A stretch of DNA of 64,000 nt. It comes from Morganella psychrotolerans (lineage in GTDB: Bacteria > Pseudomonadota > Gammaproteobacteria > Enterobacterales > Enterobacteriaceae). Positions 21,287 through 32,569 of this stretch are shown one piece after another; the stretch's first letter is position 1, and each line of letters opens with the position of its first letter. Under the pieces are notes generated by a model. It saw only the letters and a program-made list of their open reading frames with translations. It had not been told where the DNA came from and made no database searches. Made by a program: the position numbers and the translations under genes. The stretch spans positions 682,001 to 746,000 of the forward strand of contig NZ_LZEW01000001.1 in NCBI RefSeq assembly GCF_001676155.1. The letters run 5' to 3'.

Positions 21287-21730
21287 ATGAAATATCCGTG
21301 TGCTTTAATATTCTGCCTGCTTGCGGCGGTTACCTTTGCCTGCTACGCCGGAACCCCGGCCCGGACTCCTGAGGAAAATGCGATGATGGTGACAATGAAC
21401 ATTAATGACCAGCAATTTGTCGTCAGGCTTCATAATAGTCCGGCGGCTAAAGCATTTGTTAATGCTTTACCTTTGCAACTTGGGATGGATGAGTTAAATG
21501 GCAATGAAAAGTTCGCGGATCTTCCTTATGATCTGCTTTCTGACCCGGTGCATCCGGGGGCCATTCAGGCAGGAGATCTTATGTTGTACGGTACGCACAC
21601 GCTGGTTTTGTTCTATGAATCATTTCAATCCTCGTATCGCTATACACCTATCGGGAAAGTTATTAATCCGGAAAATCTTCCTGCAGTGATGGTCAGAAAG
21701 AGAGTATGGGTTGGGTTTAATGACGATTAA
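21287..21730 (+). CDS. Secreted cyclophilin-like fold protein
   Basis: A 147-residue protein with an N-terminal signal peptide (KYPCALIFCLLAAVTFACYA). After it come MNINDQQFVVRLHNSPAAKAFVNALPL, GDLMLYGTHTLVLFYESF and the PIGKV segment, features of the bacterial cyclophilin-like domain family, which is not known to have prolyl isomerase activity. ATG 21287 has an AGGGGG ribosome-binding site. It is probably the last gene of the MFS-hydrolase unit. Confidence 0.75.
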   Translation: MKYPCALIFCLLAAVTFACYAGTPARTPEENAMMVTMNINDQQFVVRLHNSPAAKAFVNALPLQLGMDELNGNEKFADLPYDLLSDPVHPGAIQAGDLMLYGTHTLVLFYESFQSSYRYTPIGKVINPENLPAVMVRKRVWVGFNDD

Positions 21731-21890
21731 TATACAAGGCAAAAAGGTGTAATGATTTTTTTGCGGAAGGCGATTTACTGTGCAGTCAGGTATCGGGAGT
21801 GGTGATAAAAACTGGCTCATCAGTATTATAGTATCCTGATGAACCAGCAATTTTATGATGAATATTACGGCGTGGTGACAAACAACAAAC

Positions 21891-23828
21891 TCAGACCGGG
21901 CGTGCCAGAATGTTCCGTGTTTCCATTTTCACTTCTGCAATTTTCACCGGGATAATATCATTAAGGCGATAACGGACTTCACCGTTGATAAGCACTGAGC
22001 CGGTTTCCTGGCTGCACTGTAATTCATCTTTTACCGGATGGATAAAAGTACCCGGGATAAAGGCAACAGCGCCGTTTTCTGTCAGACGGACACGGATACC
22101 ACCACGGGTGATATCAATAATCTCTGCCGGGAACGGTGTGTCAGTACCCGCGTAAGGGTGAAGATAACGGGCGTATAACCAGTCTCCGACATCCCGCTCA
22201 GCCATACGGTTGGCACGACGGCGCTCCGCCAGATGTTCCGCCAGTTTTTCAGCCGGTTTTTCGGCCGGTTTACCGGCGATAATGGCTTTGAGCAACCGGT
22301 GATTGAGGATATCACTGTATTTGCGGATCGGTGATGTCCAGGTGGCGTAACCATCCAGTCCGAGGCCGAAGTGCGGGCCTCTTTCCATTCTGACTTCCGC
22401 AAATGTCTGGAAGCGGCGGATACGGCTGTCGAGGAACTGTGTCGGCTGGTTATCCAGCTCACGGCGCAGGCGGCAGAAGCCATCCAGAGTCAGTAGCTCT
22501 TCTGCGGTGAAATGAATACCGTTTTCTGCCAGCAGCACCACGGCCTGGTCAACCGTCAGCGGGTCAAGACCGGTATGCACGTTATACACACCAAAGCCCA
22601 GTTCTTTATCAAGCACGACTGCCGCGCAGATATTGGCAGTGATCATGGCTTCTTCCACGATGCGGTTGGCACTGCGGCGCTGCTCTGCAACGATATTTGT
22701 GACCACACCATTCTCATCGAGAATAAAGCGGAAATCCGGTCTTTCTTTAAAGACCAGCGCATGAGTTTCGCGCCACTGGTGACGGCGCTGATACATTTCC
22801 TGTAACAGCGCAATCTGCTGACGGATAGTGTCATTGACAGCGAGGCGGTCTTCCACGCCTTCCAGCAGGTCAGAGACATCGTCATAAGCCAGTTTGGCTT
22901 TGGACTCAACCCACGCAGCAAAGAAAGTGGCATCATCTGCCAGTGATCCGTCTTCATTTATGGAAATCTGACACACAATCGCAGGGCGGCGGACATGAGG
23001 ATGCAGAGAGCAGAGGTCGTCGGACAGATTACGCGGCAGCATCGGGATATTAAAGCCCGGCAGGTAATTGGTAAATGCGCGTTTATGTGCGATAGCATCC
23101 ATCTCACTGTCCGCAGGGATGTAAGCGGTCGGATCAGCGATAGCAATGGTCAGGCGAAGCTGGTTGTTATCACCTCTGGTGATATAAAGCGCATCATCCA
23201 TATCTTCAGTGGATGCATTGTCAATGGTGACAAAATCGAGCTCTGTCAGGTCAGTACGGGGCAGGTCGTCATCAGCCAGTGTGGCATCAACCGGCTCCGG
23301 CTCTTTCAGTGCATGCTGGTGACGGGTAAGTGTGACCCACCACGGCGCGTAATGATCATCGGCATCTGTAATAAACCCGGTAATTTCAGCATGGAAACTG
23401 CGGTCACCCTTTAACGGATGGCGGCGCATTTCAGCTACGGCCCAGTCACCTTGTGCGAACGTGTGTTCAACCTCTTTCGCCGGGCGGCAGGGGATTGAAT
23501 CTTTTAACAAAGGATGGTCAGGAATTATCCAGAGACGTTCATCATTTTCTTTGCGTTGTACACGTCCGACAAAGCGGTCAAGGAACGGCAAAACCAGTGT
23601 TTCAGGCTCCGCGACATCTTTATTATTCACGCTATGAATAGCGGCAGTAATGCGGTCACCGTGCATGACTTTTTTCATGTGTGGCGGCGGAATAAAATAG
23701 GATTTTTGTCCGTCAACTTCGAGGAAACCGTAGCCTTTGTCGGTACCTTTCACGATACCTTCGACACGCAGTGTTTGACCGTGGAGCTGTTGCTTTAGCT
23801 GATTTAACAGCGGGTTATCTTGAAACAT
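21891..23828 (-). CDS. rnb: Exoribonuclease II
   Basis: A 645-residue RNase II (644 in E. coli), a processive 3'-5' single-strand exoribonuclease. Two N-terminal cold-shock-like domains precede the RNB catalytic domain with [13 protein letters not shown] (metal-binding aspartates), and a C-terminal S1 domain follows. The family start [16 protein letters not shown] is ATG 23828; nine upstream in-frame codons are not conserved. It is not next to yciH as a close E. coli neighbour would be; the LysR/MFS cassette intervenes. Confidence 0.97.
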   Translation of the reverse strand: MFQDNPLLNQLKQQLHGQTLRVEGIVKGTDKGYGFLEVDGQKSYFIPPPHMKKVMHGDRITAAIHSVNNKDVAEPETLVLPFLDRFVGRVQRKENDERLWIIPDHPLLKDSIPCRPAKEVEHTFAQGDWAVAEMRRHPLKGDRSFHAEITGFITDADDHYAPWWVTLTRHQHALKEPEPVDATLADDDLPRTDLTELDFVTIDNASTEDMDDALYITRGDNNQLRLTIAIADPTAYIPADSEMDAIAHKRAFTNYLPGFNIPMLPRNLSDDLCSLHPHVRRPAIVCQISINEDGSLADDATFFAAWVESKAKLAYDDVSDLLEGVEDRLAVNDTIRQQIALLQEMYQRRHQWRETHALVFKERPDFRFILDENGVVTNIVAEQRRSANRIVEEAMITANICAAVVLDKELGFGVYNVHTGLDPLTVDQAVVLLAENGIHFTAEELLTLDGFCRLRRELDNQPTQFLDSRIRRFQTFAEVRMERGPHFGLGLDGYATWTSPIRKYSDILNHRLLKAIIAGKPAEKPAEKLAEHLAERRRANRMAERDVGDWLYARYLHPYAGTDTPFPAEIIDITRGGIRVRLTENGAVAFIPGTFIHPVKDELQCSQETGSVLINGEVRYRLNDIIPVKIAEVKMETRNILARPV

Positions 23829-23929
23829 AGGATCCCGTACTGGTTGGGTGATCAAATTTGATGTTATTTTTACGCGAATTCACGCTGTCCGCAAGCACAG
23901 AGGGCAATTTCTGTTTAATCCGCAGTGAA

Positions 23930-24571
23930 TTATTCCTCCGGATAGACTTTTTCGCCGAATTCACATAAATCTTCAATAATACATGAGCCGCAGCGCGGTT
24001 TGCGGGCAATACAGGTATAACGCCCGTGCAGTATAAACCAATGATGACAGTCGACCTTAAACTCTGCCGGAACAACCCGCAATAATTTTTGTTCCACTTC
24101 ATCCACATTTTTACCGGGGGCAAATTTTGTGCGGTTACAGACCCGGAAAATATGGGTATCAACGGCAATGGTCGGCCAGCCGAATGCGGTATTGAGTACG
24201 ACATTGGCGGTTTTCCGCCCGACACCGGGCAGCGCTTCAAGTGCCGCGCGATCTTCAGGAACCTCACTGTTATGGAGTTCAACCAGCATCCGGCAGGTTT
24301 TAATCACATTTTCAGCTTTAGTATTAAATAACCCGATAGTTTTGATATAGGTTTTTACGCCGTCCACACCCAACGCGAGTATGGACTGCGGAGTGTTGGC
24401 TACCGCATAAAGCGGACGGGTGGCTTTATTGACGCTCACATCAGTCGCCTGAGCGGATAACAAAACAGAGATAAGCAGTTCAAACGGCGAACTGAACATC
24501 AGTTCTGTGGTGGGCTGCGGGTTGTTATCCCGCAGGCGGGTCAGAATTTCAATACGTTTTTCTTTATTCAT
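23930..24571 (-). CDS. nth: Endonuclease III
   Basis: A 213-residue DNA glycosylase/AP lyase that removes oxidised pyrimidines. The helix-hairpin-helix with the catalytic lysine is LPGVGRKTANVV, the catalytic aspartate is in VDTHIFRV, and the [4Fe-4S] cluster has the exact C-x6-C-x2-C-x5-C spacing at the C-terminus. It is the last gene of the rsx operon, as in E. coli. Confidence 0.97.
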   Translation of the reverse strand: MNKEKRIEILTRLRDNNPQPTTELMFSSPFELLISVLLSAQATDVSVNKATRPLYAVANTPQSILALGVDGVKTYIKTIGLFNTKAENVIKTCRMLVELHNSEVPEDRAALEALPGVGRKTANVVLNTAFGWPTIAVDTHIFRVCNRTKFAPGKNVDEVEQKLLRVVPAEFKVDCHHWFILHGRYTCIARKPRCGSCIIEDLCEFGEKVYPEE

Positions 24572-24602
24572 AACGACATTGGCTCATTAATCCTGAATCA
24601 TT

Positions 24603-25307
24603 TTATCTGACAAGATGGCTTCCGCATCCTTTTTCAGTTTCATATACTCTTACGTCTGACGCATTTTTGCGTTTTTTCATCTTTTCATCAATAAGATACT
24701 TGGCGGCAAGCATTAAGCCAAGCCCGATAAATGCGCCCGGCGGCAACATCGCCAGTAAAAACGGGGTATCGAGATGCAATATATCTACCCGCAGGACTTT
24801 TGCCCAGTCACCGAGCAGCAGATCAGCACCGTCAAACAGAGTGCCGTTTCCGAGAATTTCCCGCATAGCGCCGAGCACAAACAGCGCGGCAGTTGACCCC
24901 AGCCCCATCGCAAGACCATCTATTGCGGAAGGAAAAACGGCATTTTTTGCCGCAAATGCCTCGGCGCGGCCAATCACAATGCAGTTGGTGACTATAAGCG
25001 GGATAAATATACCGAGTGACTGATATAGCCCGAATGCATAGGCGTTGATCAGCAACTGAACGGCGGTCACGACAGAGGCAATCAGCATTACGTAAATCGG
25101 GATGCGGATTTCCGACGGGATCCAGCGGCGCAGAGCAGACACGGCAATATTGGTGCAGCAGAGCACCAGGGTGGTTGCCAGCCCCAGTCCCAGTGCGTTT
25201 GTGACCGTGGAGGACACCGCAAGCAGCGGGCACAACCCCAGCACCTGAACCAGTGCGGAGTTATTTTTCCATAAACCATCGGCGAATAACGTTTTGACCT
25301 GACTCAT
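24603..25307 (-). CDS. rsxE: Electron transport complex subunit RsxE
   Basis: A 234-residue membrane subunit (about six helices) of the Rsx/Rnf complex, with the pseudo-symmetric [19 protein letters not shown] signature also seen in RsxA. The complex keeps SoxR reduced in E. coli and couples electron transfer to ion movement in Rnf relatives. The last ~12 residues ([12 protein letters not shown]) do not look like the usual Lys/Ala-rich tail; a neighbouring frame reads a more typical [17 protein letters not shown], so a one-base error near 24640 is possible. Confidence 0.92.
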   Translation of the reverse strand: MSQVKTLFADGLWKNNSALVQVLGLCPLLAVSSTVTNALGLGLATTLVLCCTNIAVSALRRWIPSEIRIPIYVMLIASVVTAVQLLINAYAFGLYQSLGIFIPLIVTNCIVIGRAEAFAAKNAVFPSAIDGLAMGLGSTAALFVLGAMREILGNGTLFDGADLLLGDWAKVLRVDILHLDTPFLLAMLPPGAFIGLGLMLAAKYLIDEKMKKRKNASDVRVYETEKGCGSHLVR

Positions 25308-25933
25308 TATTCTGCTCCGCAGTGTGGTAATTCAGTTAATTGTGGCGGCAATGTCTGTATATACACAGCCGTTTTTCTCACGGCATTAACAACCGCCCGT
25401 GGCGTGATCGTTGCACCGGTGAACTGATCGAAATCCCCGCCGTCTTTTTTGACTGCCCAGTGCGGATCAGCGGCTGAATCCACATGTTTGCCGCTCAGTG
25501 TGGTGATCCAGTCTGAAATCCGGGTATCAATTTTATCCCCCAGCCCCGGGGTTTCTTTATGCTCAGTTACCCGGCTGCCCAGTACAGTCTGGTTAAAATC
25601 AGCGGCAACCAGTAGCTGAATGGCGCCTGAATAGCCATCCGGCGCGGTGGATTCAAGGACTGCCGCAACCGGTTCACCATTTTTGCGGGCAACATACAGG
25701 CGGTGTGGCAGATTATTGCCCAGCATCGGGTCGGTCACAAGATAACACTCTGCAATCATATCGTTATCATACATGCCGGCGGGCAGAATTTGGGCAAACA
25801 GGGCTTTTTGCTGCTCAGCCGCCTGCTGCTCAATCGCCGGTTTGGTCAGTGTATAGACAAACCCGCTCAGACCGGTGGTTCCGGCGGCAAACAGGGCGAG
25901 GATCAACCCGTAACGGCGCAATGTGGCAATCAT
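25307..25933 (-). CDS. rsxG: Electron transport complex subunit RsxG
   Basis: A 208-residue subunit with one N-terminal transmembrane helix and a periplasmic FMN-binding domain. [11 protein letters not shown] is the SGAT-type motif in which the last threonine carries a covalently linked [12 protein letters not shown] is also typical. Its start overlaps the end of rsxD and its stop overlaps the start of rsxE by one base, consistent with translational coupling. Confidence 0.95.
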   Translation of the reverse strand: MIATLRRYGLILALFAAGTTGLSGFVYTLTKPAIEQQAAEQQKALFAQILPAGMYDNDMIAECYLVTDPMLGNNLPHRLYVARKNGEPVAAVLESTAPDGYSGAIQLLVAADFNQTVLGSRVTEHKETPGLGDKIDTRISDWITTLSGKHVDSAADPHWAVKKDGGDFDQFTGATITPRAVVNAVRKTAVYIQTLPPQLTELPHCGAE

Positions 25934-27024
25934 TTATTTCCCCGTTTATGCCCGTAAACACGGGGTTGTGTATAGGTATCAATCAGCGGCACCGTAATAT
26001 TGGCGAGCAGAACAGAAAATGCAACAGCATCCGGATACCCGCCGTAAACGCGGATAACCCATAATAAAAGACCAATCAGCGCGCCGTAAATCAGGCGACC
26101 GCGCGGGGTGGTGGAAGCAGTAACCGGGTCTGTGGCGATAAAAAATGCACCCAGCATGGTAGCCCCTGAAAACAGCTGCATAACCGGCGTGGAAAAATGC
26201 TCTGCATCCATCAGATAGCCGGTGGCTGCCAGTACAGCAAGCGTTCCCAGCATTGCCACCGGTACCTGCCAGGCTATTACGCGGCGGTTCAGCAGAATAC
26301 AGCCGCCGATAAGATACCCGATATTAATCCACTGCCAGCCAATCCCGGCAACAGAACCCTGCAATACCGGTTGTGAGAGGATCTCATTCATATCACGGGT
26401 CAGCAGTCCGGTTTTAAAGCTGTCCAGCGGCGTTGCCTGACTCATGCCGTCGGCACCCGCGCGTAACTGCTCTAATGTCAGCCCCTGATCGGATAATCCG
26501 CTGAAAATCACATGCAGACTATCACTGACTGAAATCGGCATGATTTGCAGGCTTTCAGGCGGCAGCCAGCTTGTCATCTGGACCGGGAAGGAGATAAGCA
26601 GCACCACATAACCGACCATGGCGGGGTTAAACGGGTTCTGACCCAGCCCGCCATACAGGTGTTTGGCGATAATCACGGCAAAGAATGTGCCGGTGACAAT
26701 CAGCCACCAGGGGGCGAGTGGCGGAATACTGACCGCAAGGAGCACCGCAGTGACCAGCGCAGAGTTATCTTTCAGATAAGGCATAACCGGCTGTTTGCGC
26801 AGACGGATAGCAACACTTTCGGCAACAATGGCCGTGGTGACGGCAATCAGTATCTGAATAAGTGTCCCGATCCCGAAGAACCAGAGCTGTGCGGCAACGC
26901 CCGGCAGCATGGCGATAACAACCCACAGCATGATGGCGGACGTATTGTCGCGGTTATGTGTAAACGGTGACCCTGCGATTTTCAGCCGGTGCGGTGTATT
27001 TGAGTTAACGGGTCTGAATTTCAT
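25930..27024 (-). CDS. rsxD: Electron transport complex subunit RsxD
   Basis: A 364-residue, multi-helix membrane subunit. The second FMN attachment motif is in the segment [12 protein letters not shown] (threonine of S-x-A-T). [34 protein letters not shown] and KRGNK at the end are family features. It overlaps rsxG by four bases and is two bases from rsxC. Confidence 0.95.
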   Translation of the reverse strand: MKFRPVNSNTPHRLKIAGSPFTHNRDNTSAIMLWVVIAMLPGVAAQLWFFGIGTLIQILIAVTTAIVAESVAIRLRKQPVMPYLKDNSALVTAVLLAVSIPPLAPWWLIVTGTFFAVIIAKHLYGGLGQNPFNPAMVGYVVLLISFPVQMTSWLPPESLQIMPISVSDSLHVIFSGLSDQGLTLEQLRAGADGMSQATPLDSFKTGLLTRDMNEILSQPVLQGSVAGIGWQWINIGYLIGGCILLNRRVIAWQVPVAMLGTLAVLAATGYLMDAEHFSTPVMQLFSGATMLGAFFIATDPVTASTTPRGRLIYGALIGLLLWVIRVYGGYPDAVAFSVLLANITVPLIDTYTQPRVYGHKRGNK

Positions 27025-27026
27025 GC

Positions 27027-28931
27027 TTATATCGCTTCATTATCAGTGGTTTTTTCAGCAGCCTGAGCAGCTTTCTTTGCTTTGGCGCGGGCAATAGCAG
27101 CCGCGACAGCGGCTTTGCGCGGATCAATATCGGCTTCTGCCGCAGCTACCGGTTCAGGTGCGCTGTGCGTTTCGCCGTTTTGCTCAGCAGCTTGTGCAGT
27201 TTTCTTTGCTTTGGCGCGGGCAATGGCAGCGGCAACAGCGGCTTTACGCGGATCGGTTTCAGTTTCTGCGATCACATCATTAGGTTTGGATTCGGATTCA
27301 GCGGCTTTTTCTGCCTGGCGTGCCCGCGCCTGTGCCTTTCTGGCTTCACGGGCAGCAATAACAGCACTGTTATCCGGTAATACCGTCGGATTGATGGTAA
27401 TTGTACCGCCTGCGGTGGTATTTTTTTCTTTCACCCGGGCGAGAGCAGCGCTGATGGCAGAACTGTCTTTTTCATCCACCTGTACAGCGGCTTTTTTATG
27501 CCGTGCATCGCGGGCTTCTTTTTCGCGGGCAAGCCGTGCCTGTCTGGCTTCAAAACGAACTTTCGCTTCCGCTGCCCGCTGCGTTTCGCTGCGGATCTCA
27601 ATAATCTGTGCTTTTTCCTGCCGGTAATATTGCACCAGCGGAATATTGGACGGGCAGACCCAGGCGCAGGCACCGCACTCTATACAGTCAAATAAATGGT
27701 GTTGTTCGGCTTTCTCATGCTCTTTGCCTTTACTGAACCAGTATAATTGCTGCGGCAGCAAACCGGCAGGACAGGCATCCACACAGTGACTGCAACGGAT
27801 ACAGGCCTCTTCCGGGGCTTCGGGCTGCATTTCATCTGAGGTCGGCGCAAGAATACAGTTACAGATTTTTACCACCGGCACATTAAGATCCGGCAGGGTA
27901 AAGCCCATCAGCGGACCGCCCATCACCACCATTTGCTGGTGCTGCGGGTTAAACCCGGCTTGTTCCAGCAGGAAACGTACCGGTGTGCCGAGGCGCGTCC
28001 GGAAGTTACCGGGAGTCTGAACCGCTTCACCCGTAACGGTGACCACGCGCTCAATCAGCGGCTCACCATCAACAATGGCGCGTTTTATGGCAACGACGGT
28101 GCCGACGTTCTGCATCAGCACGCCGATATCAGATGAACGCCCGCCGGACGGCACTTCCCGCCCGGTCAGAATTTTTGTCAGTTGTTTAGCGCCGCCGGAC
28201 GGGTATTTTGTCGGGATCACACGCACATGTATCTGTGTTTCCCCGGCGGTTACCTCTCGCAGGGCGGCAATTGCTTCCTGTTTATTATCTTCAATGCCGA
28301 TTAACACCTGCTCCGGAGCCAAAAGATGCATCAGGATGTGAATACCGGTCAGAATTTCGCCGCCATGCTCCTGCATCAGACGATCATCCGCCGTGATATA
28401 GGGTTCACACTCTGCGGCATTGATAATCAGGGTGCGGATAAGGTCACCGCCGCCTTTGAGTTTGCTGGCAGTCGGGAAACCCGCGCCACCCAGACCGGCA
28501 ATTCCCGCCTGATGAATACGATCAGTCAGTTCTGTCTTACTCAGGGAGCAGAAATCCGGTGTTTTTTCAGAAGGATAAGCTGTATCCAACCCGTCAGTCT
28601 GTATACGGACACACGGTGCGGTCAGTCCGGACGGGTGCGCGGTTACACAAGGTTCAATCGCGGTGATAATCCCGGAGGATGTGGCGTGAACCGGTAATGT
28701 GCGCCCGGTGCCGCTTGTCAGCGGCTGACCTTTGAGAACATGTTCACCCGGGCGGACAATCAGGTCGCCTTCGTTGCCGATATGCTGTTGCAGCGGAATA
28801 ATCAGCTCCGGCGGGACAGGGCAGACACGCATAGGCGTGCGGGATGATTGCACTTTCATTTCCGGCGGATGAATGCCGCCGTCAAAATCCCAGACCCGGT
28901 CTTTTTTCAATAAATTGAGTAAATTAAACAT
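27027..28931 (-). CDS. rsxC: Electron transport complex subunit RsxC
   Basis: A 634-residue cytoplasmic subunit that takes electrons from NADH. Order: N-terminal RnfC domain, nucleotide- and FMN-binding region ([13 protein letters not shown]), then two ferredoxin-like clusters [12 protein letters not shown] and [12 protein letters not shown]. The C-terminal ~180 residues are a charged, Ala/Lys-rich coiled extension that ends in two near-identical repeats containing [16 protein letters not shown]. Such repeats are common in gamma-proteobacterial RsxC and vary in number. Confidence 0.96.
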   Translation of the reverse strand: MFNLLNLLKKDRVWDFDGGIHPPEMKVQSSRTPMRVCPVPPELIIPLQQHIGNEGDLIVRPGEHVLKGQPLTSGTGRTLPVHATSSGIITAIEPCVTAHPSGLTAPCVRIQTDGLDTAYPSEKTPDFCSLSKTELTDRIHQAGIAGLGGAGFPTASKLKGGGDLIRTLIINAAECEPYITADDRLMQEHGGEILTGIHILMHLLAPEQVLIGIEDNKQEAIAALREVTAGETQIHVRVIPTKYPSGGAKQLTKILTGREVPSGGRSSDIGVLMQNVGTVVAIKRAIVDGEPLIERVVTVTGEAVQTPGNFRTRLGTPVRFLLEQAGFNPQHQQMVVMGGPLMGFTLPDLNVPVVKICNCILAPTSDEMQPEAPEEACIRCSHCVDACPAGLLPQQLYWFSKGKEHEKAEQHHLFDCIECGACAWVCPSNIPLVQYYRQEKAQIIEIRSETQRAAEAKVRFEARQARLAREKEARDARHKKAAVQVDEKDSSAISAALARVKEKNTTAGGTITINPTVLPDNSAVIAAREARKAQARARQAEKAAESESKPNDVIAETETDPRKAAVAAAIARAKAKKTAQAAEQNGETHSAPEPVAAAEADIDPRKAAVAAAIARAKAKKAAQAAEKTTDNEAI

Positions 28932-28936
28932 AAAAC

Positions 28937-29545
28937 TTATGACGCCTCAATCTGAACGGGTTTGACCGGGGATGCAGCAGGCTCTGCCGGAATATTTCTG
29001 ACCGGAATACTGTTTAAATCCCATTTCCAGTTGTGCGTCGTGGTAGCGACCGGGATCATTTCGATACAATCCACCGGGCAGGGCGCGACACACAAATCAC
29101 AGCCGGTGCAGAGATCTTCAATCACGGTATGCATAGCGCGGGTGGCACCGACAATGGCATCCACCGGGCACGCCTGAATACATTTCGTGCAGCCGATACA
29201 CTGATCTTCATGGATAAAGGCCACTTTACGGACAGGATTCAGGGCTGATTCGTCACCGTCGAGCGGTTGCGGATCAACACCCAGCATATCCGCCAGTTTC
29301 AGCATCACCTGCTCACCGCCCGGCGCGCAGCGGTTTATCGCGCCACCATTAGCAACAGATTCCGCATAAGGGCGGCAGCCCGGAAACCCGCATTGCCCGC
29401 ACTGGCTTTGTGGCAGAATATCGTCGATTTTATCAACAATCGGATCTTCCTCCACTTTAAAGCGGCGGGAGGCATAGCCGAGTATCAGCCCGAACAGCAG
29501 CCCGAACAGGCTGAGCACGGCGACGGCAATCCATATAATCGTCAT
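28937..29545 (-). CDS. rsxB: Electron transport complex subunit RsxB
   Basis: A 202-residue iron-sulfur subunit with an N-terminal membrane helix. A four-Cys Fe-S domain ([14 protein letters not shown]) is followed by two ferredoxin motifs, [12 protein letters not shown] and [12 protein letters not shown], giving three clusters in all. The start overlaps the last base of rsxA, and rsxC follows five bases downstream. Confidence 0.97.
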   Translation of the reverse strand: MTIIWIAVAVLSLFGLLFGLILGYASRRFKVEEDPIVDKIDDILPQSQCGQCGFPGCRPYAESVANGGAINRCAPGGEQVMLKLADMLGVDPQPLDGDESALNPVRKVAFIHEDQCIGCTKCIQACPVDAIVGATRAMHTVIEDLCTGCDLCVAPCPVDCIEMIPVATTTHNWKWDLNSIPVRNIPAEPAASPVKPVQIEAS

Positions 29546-30126
29546 CAGAATTTCACCAGACCACTGAAGCCCATAAAGGCGAGAGACATCAGACCGGCAG
29601 TGACCAGCCCGATAGACGCCCCCCGGAAGGGCGCGGGAACATCGGCGGTTGCCAGTCGTTCACGAATAGCGGCGAACAGCACCATAACCAGTGAGAAACC
29701 GGCGGCGGCACCAAACCCGTAAACGGCAGATTGCAGAAAATTATGAGACAGATTGATGTTCAGCAGCGCCACGCCGAGAACGGCGCAGTTAGTGGTGATA
29801 AGTGGCAGGAAAATACCCAGCAGCCGGTAAAGTGCCGGGCTGGTTTTGCGCACCACCATTTCAGTGAACTGCACCACAACGGCTATCACAAGGATAAAGC
29901 TCAGTGTGCGCAGATACAGAATATCCAGCGGGATCAGGATAAAGGTATCCATCAGCCACGAGCTGACAGAGGCGAGCGTCATCACAAATGTGGTGGCGAA
30001 CCCCATGCCGATTGCGGTTTCTAATTTTTTGGAGACCCCCATAAAGGGGCACAATCCTAAGAATTTGACGAGAACAAAGTTATTCACTAACACAGTTCCG
30101 ACAAACAATAATAAGTAGTCAGCCAT
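29545..30126 (-). CDS. rsxA: Electron transport complex subunit RsxA
   Basis: A 193-residue membrane subunit, exactly the E. coli length, and first gene of the rsxABCDGE-nth operon. The signature [20 protein letters not shown] and [20 protein letters not shown] mark the Rsx/Rnf A family. The frame is open 23 codons further upstream, but ATG 30126 ([14 protein letters not shown]) is the conserved start. Confidence 0.97.
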   Translation of the reverse strand: MADYLLLFVGTVLVNNFVLVKFLGLCPFMGVSKKLETAIGMGFATTFVMTLASVSSWLMDTFILIPLDILYLRTLSFILVIAVVVQFTEMVVRKTSPALYRLLGIFLPLITTNCAVLGVALLNINLSHNFLQSAVYGFGAAAGFSLVMVLFAAIRERLATADVPAPFRGASIGLVTAGLMSLAFMGFSGLVKF

Positions 30127-30420
30127 TACAATGCCCAAAGCAAGTCTATATACCCGTCTGAATGACCCAGGTATAAAATACAAAAAACCGGCCATTACCG
30201 GAAAACGGATGAAATGATAACAATCCCCGGCGCCCGGGGTTATCGGGATTGTGTGAAAGGCGGTATAACTGAGTGTATCAGAATGAAAAAGCGGCAGAAT
30301 GTAATAAAAATGCGCACAAGGTTTGCGTCGCGGAATCTGTTAGTGTTACTTTTCAGGGTGATTGTTTCATTCTGACTGCATATTTTTATCCTTTAACGTG
30401 ACAATCTCCCGGAGAATGTG
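30127..30420. promoter_or_regulatory. Divergent rsxA-ydgJ intergenic region
   Basis: About 295 bp without a gene. No repeat, clear terminator or RNA was recognised. It must hold the promoters of the rsx operon (minus) and ydgJ (plus), but I cannot single out convincing hexamers. Confidence 0.35.
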
Positions 30421-31461
30421 ATGACAAAAATACTGAAAGTGGGTCTGGTAGGATACGGTTTTGCCGGAAAAACATTCCATGCACCGTTTATTGTTAATAA
30501 TGCCAATATGGAACTGGTGAAAGTCGCCAGCAGTGACGCGCAGAAGGTTCATGCGGATTATCCGGATGTACAGGTTGTCGCCACCCCGGAGGAGATATTC
30601 GCAGACCCGTCCATTGATTTGGTTGTTATCCCGACCCCGAATGACACGCATTTTCCGCTGGCGCAGATGGCGCTGGCAGCCGGGAAACATGTGGTGGTGG
30701 ATAAGCCGTTTACCCTGACATCCGCAGATGCATTTTCACTGGCAAAACAGGCAGATGACGCAGGATTGGTATTGTCTGTTTATCATAACCGCCGCTTTGA
30801 TTCAGGCTATCTGACACTCAAATCCCTGTTCGAAAGTAAAAAACTCGGTGATATCAAATACTTTGAAATCCATTTTGACCGCTACCGCCCGCAACCGCAG
30901 AAACGCTGGCGCGAAGCGGCGGCATTGGGCAGCGGTATCTGGTACGATCTCGGCTCACATCTTATTGACCAGGCGCTGCAATTTTTCGGCAAGCCGGATG
31001 CAATAACGGCTGATCTCGGTATGATCCGCCCGGGCGCGGAAGCGGTCGATTATTTCCATGCGCAGCTGCATTATCCGGATGTGAAAGTCATTCTTCATGC
31101 GACGACAGTGGCGGCAGCAGAATCGCCGGTGTATATCGTGCACGGCATGAAAGGCAGCTATGTGAAATACGGGCTGGATCCGCAGGAAAATGCCCTGAAA
31201 GCAGGAGAGATGCCGGTTGGTATCAACTGGGGTCACGACAGCAGAGACGGAAAAGTGACACTGTCACCAGATGGTATTGAACTGATAACAGATATTTACC
31301 CGAACAAAGCCGGACATTACGGGCGTTATTACGCCGAAGTAGCAGAAGCGATTCTGAATAACGGACCAAACCCGGTAACAGCGGCGGAAGGTGCGGAAGT
31401 GATCCGGATTATTGAAGCCGGAATGGAATCTCATAAAACAAAACGGACGGTAGCGCTGTAA
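30421..31461 (+). CDS. ydgJ: YdgJ family Gfo/Idh/MocA oxidoreductase
   Basis: A 346-residue NAD(P)-dependent oxidoreductase. The Rossmann motif is GLVGYGFAGKTFHAP, the family lysine is in KHVVVDKPFTLT, and SGIWYDLGSHLIDQAL with IVHGMKGSYVKYGLDPQE matches E. coli YdgJ closely. The substrate is not established. ATG 30421 is six bases from GGAG; GTG 30418 is less well placed. A short ERIC element follows. Confidence 0.93.
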   Translation: MTKILKVGLVGYGFAGKTFHAPFIVNNANMELVKVASSDAQKVHADYPDVQVVATPEEIFADPSIDLVVIPTPNDTHFPLAQMALAAGKHVVVDKPFTLTSADAFSLAKQADDAGLVLSVYHNRRFDSGYLTLKSLFESKKLGDIKYFEIHFDRYRPQPQKRWREAAALGSGIWYDLGSHLIDQALQFFGKPDAITADLGMIRPGAEAVDYFHAQLHYPDVKVILHATTVAAAESPVYIVHGMKGSYVKYGLDPQENALKAGEMPVGINWGHDSRDGKVTLSPDGIELITDIYPNKAGHYGRYYAEVAEAILNNGPNPVTAAEGAEVIRIIEAGMESHKTKRTVAL

Positions 31462-31476
31462 TCAGCCCTCCGGTTC

Positions 31477-31552
31477 TACCCTTATTCATTCAAACGGCAG
31501 GTTCGTTGGCGGAGCTTGCCGCTTTCCTGCATCCTGAATGACGTTGGGTATA
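31477..31552. repeat. Short ERIC-like element
   Basis: A 76-bp ERIC derivative between ydgJ and yfeH. Its left end is TACCCTTATTCATTCAAACG and its right end is CTGAATGACGTTGGGTATAG, with part of the core (GGAGCTTGCCGCTTTCCTGC) retained. Confidence 0.83.
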
Positions 31553-31576
31553 GTTCAGACAAAAAGTGAATAACGT

Positions 31577-32567
31577 ATGACAAACTGGTGGCAGAAACTG
31601 CGGTTAGATCCGTTCCTGGTTATTATGATCACAGTGGTTATTTTAGCCTCTCTTTTTCCGGTAACGGGGAGTATTGCCACCGGATTCCGCTATCTGACCA
31701 CCGCCGCGATTGCGCTGTTGTTCTTTTTTCATGGTGCCAAGCTTTCCCGTTCTGCGATTGTGACCGGCATGGGACACTGGCGTCTGCATCTGATGGTGTT
31801 CAGCAGTACCTTTATTCTGTTCCCGGTTCTGGGGCTGGGTCTGAGTTTCCTGGTGCCGGAGTGGATGTCGCCGGCTATTTACATGGGCTTCTTATACTTA
31901 TGTGCCTTACCGGCAACAGTACAATCGGCTATTGCTTTTACCTCTGTTGCCGGGGGAAATGTAGCGGCTGCGATTTGCAGTGCTTCCGCATCCAGTATTC
32001 TTGGTGTTTTTTTTATCGCCGGTCATTATCGGTTTTATGATGGAAACACAGGGCGCACATGACCTTGATACCTTTGGCGCGATCAAATCCATTTTACTGC
32101 AACTGATGCTGCCGTTTGTTGTCGGGCATCTTTCCCGCCCGCTGATTGGCAAATGGGTGGATCGCAACAAAAAAATCATCAATAAAACAGACCGGACCTC
32201 TATTTTGCTGGTGGTTTATGTCGCATTCAGTGAAGCGGTCGCGGAAGGTATCTGGCAAAAGATTGATGCGATGTCTATTTTACAGATTGCGGTTGTCTCC
32301 TGCGTCTTACTGGCGATAGTGCTGGTGATTAATGTGTATGGCTCGCGCTGGCTGGGTTTCAGTAAAGAAGATGAAATAACCATAGTGTTTTGCGGCTCGA
32401 AAAAGAGCCTGGCAAACGGCGTACCGATGGCAAACGTGATGTTCCCGCCTGCCGTTGTGGGCGTTCTGGTTCTGCCGCTGATGCTGTTTCATCAGATCCA
32501 ACTGATGGTCTGCGCGGTAATGGCGGCACGCTATGCCCGCCGCAGTAAGGCTCACAAACAGGAGTAA
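31577..32567 (+). pseudogene. yfeH: YfeH, bile acid:sodium symporter family protein, frame interrupted at a T8 run
   Basis: A ten-helix SBF/BASS-like transporter close to E. coli YfeH. The N-terminal half (AIALLFFFHGAKLSR, ALPATVQSAIAFTS) is in one frame and the C-terminal half (GAIKSILLQLMLPFVVGHLSR, GSKKSLANGVPMANVMFP) in the next. The switch is at eight T at 32007-32014; removing one T reads LGVFLSPVIIGFMM and yields 329 residues against 332 in E. coli. A homopolymer error is the simplest explanation. Confidence 0.87.
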
Positions 32568-32569
32568 TT

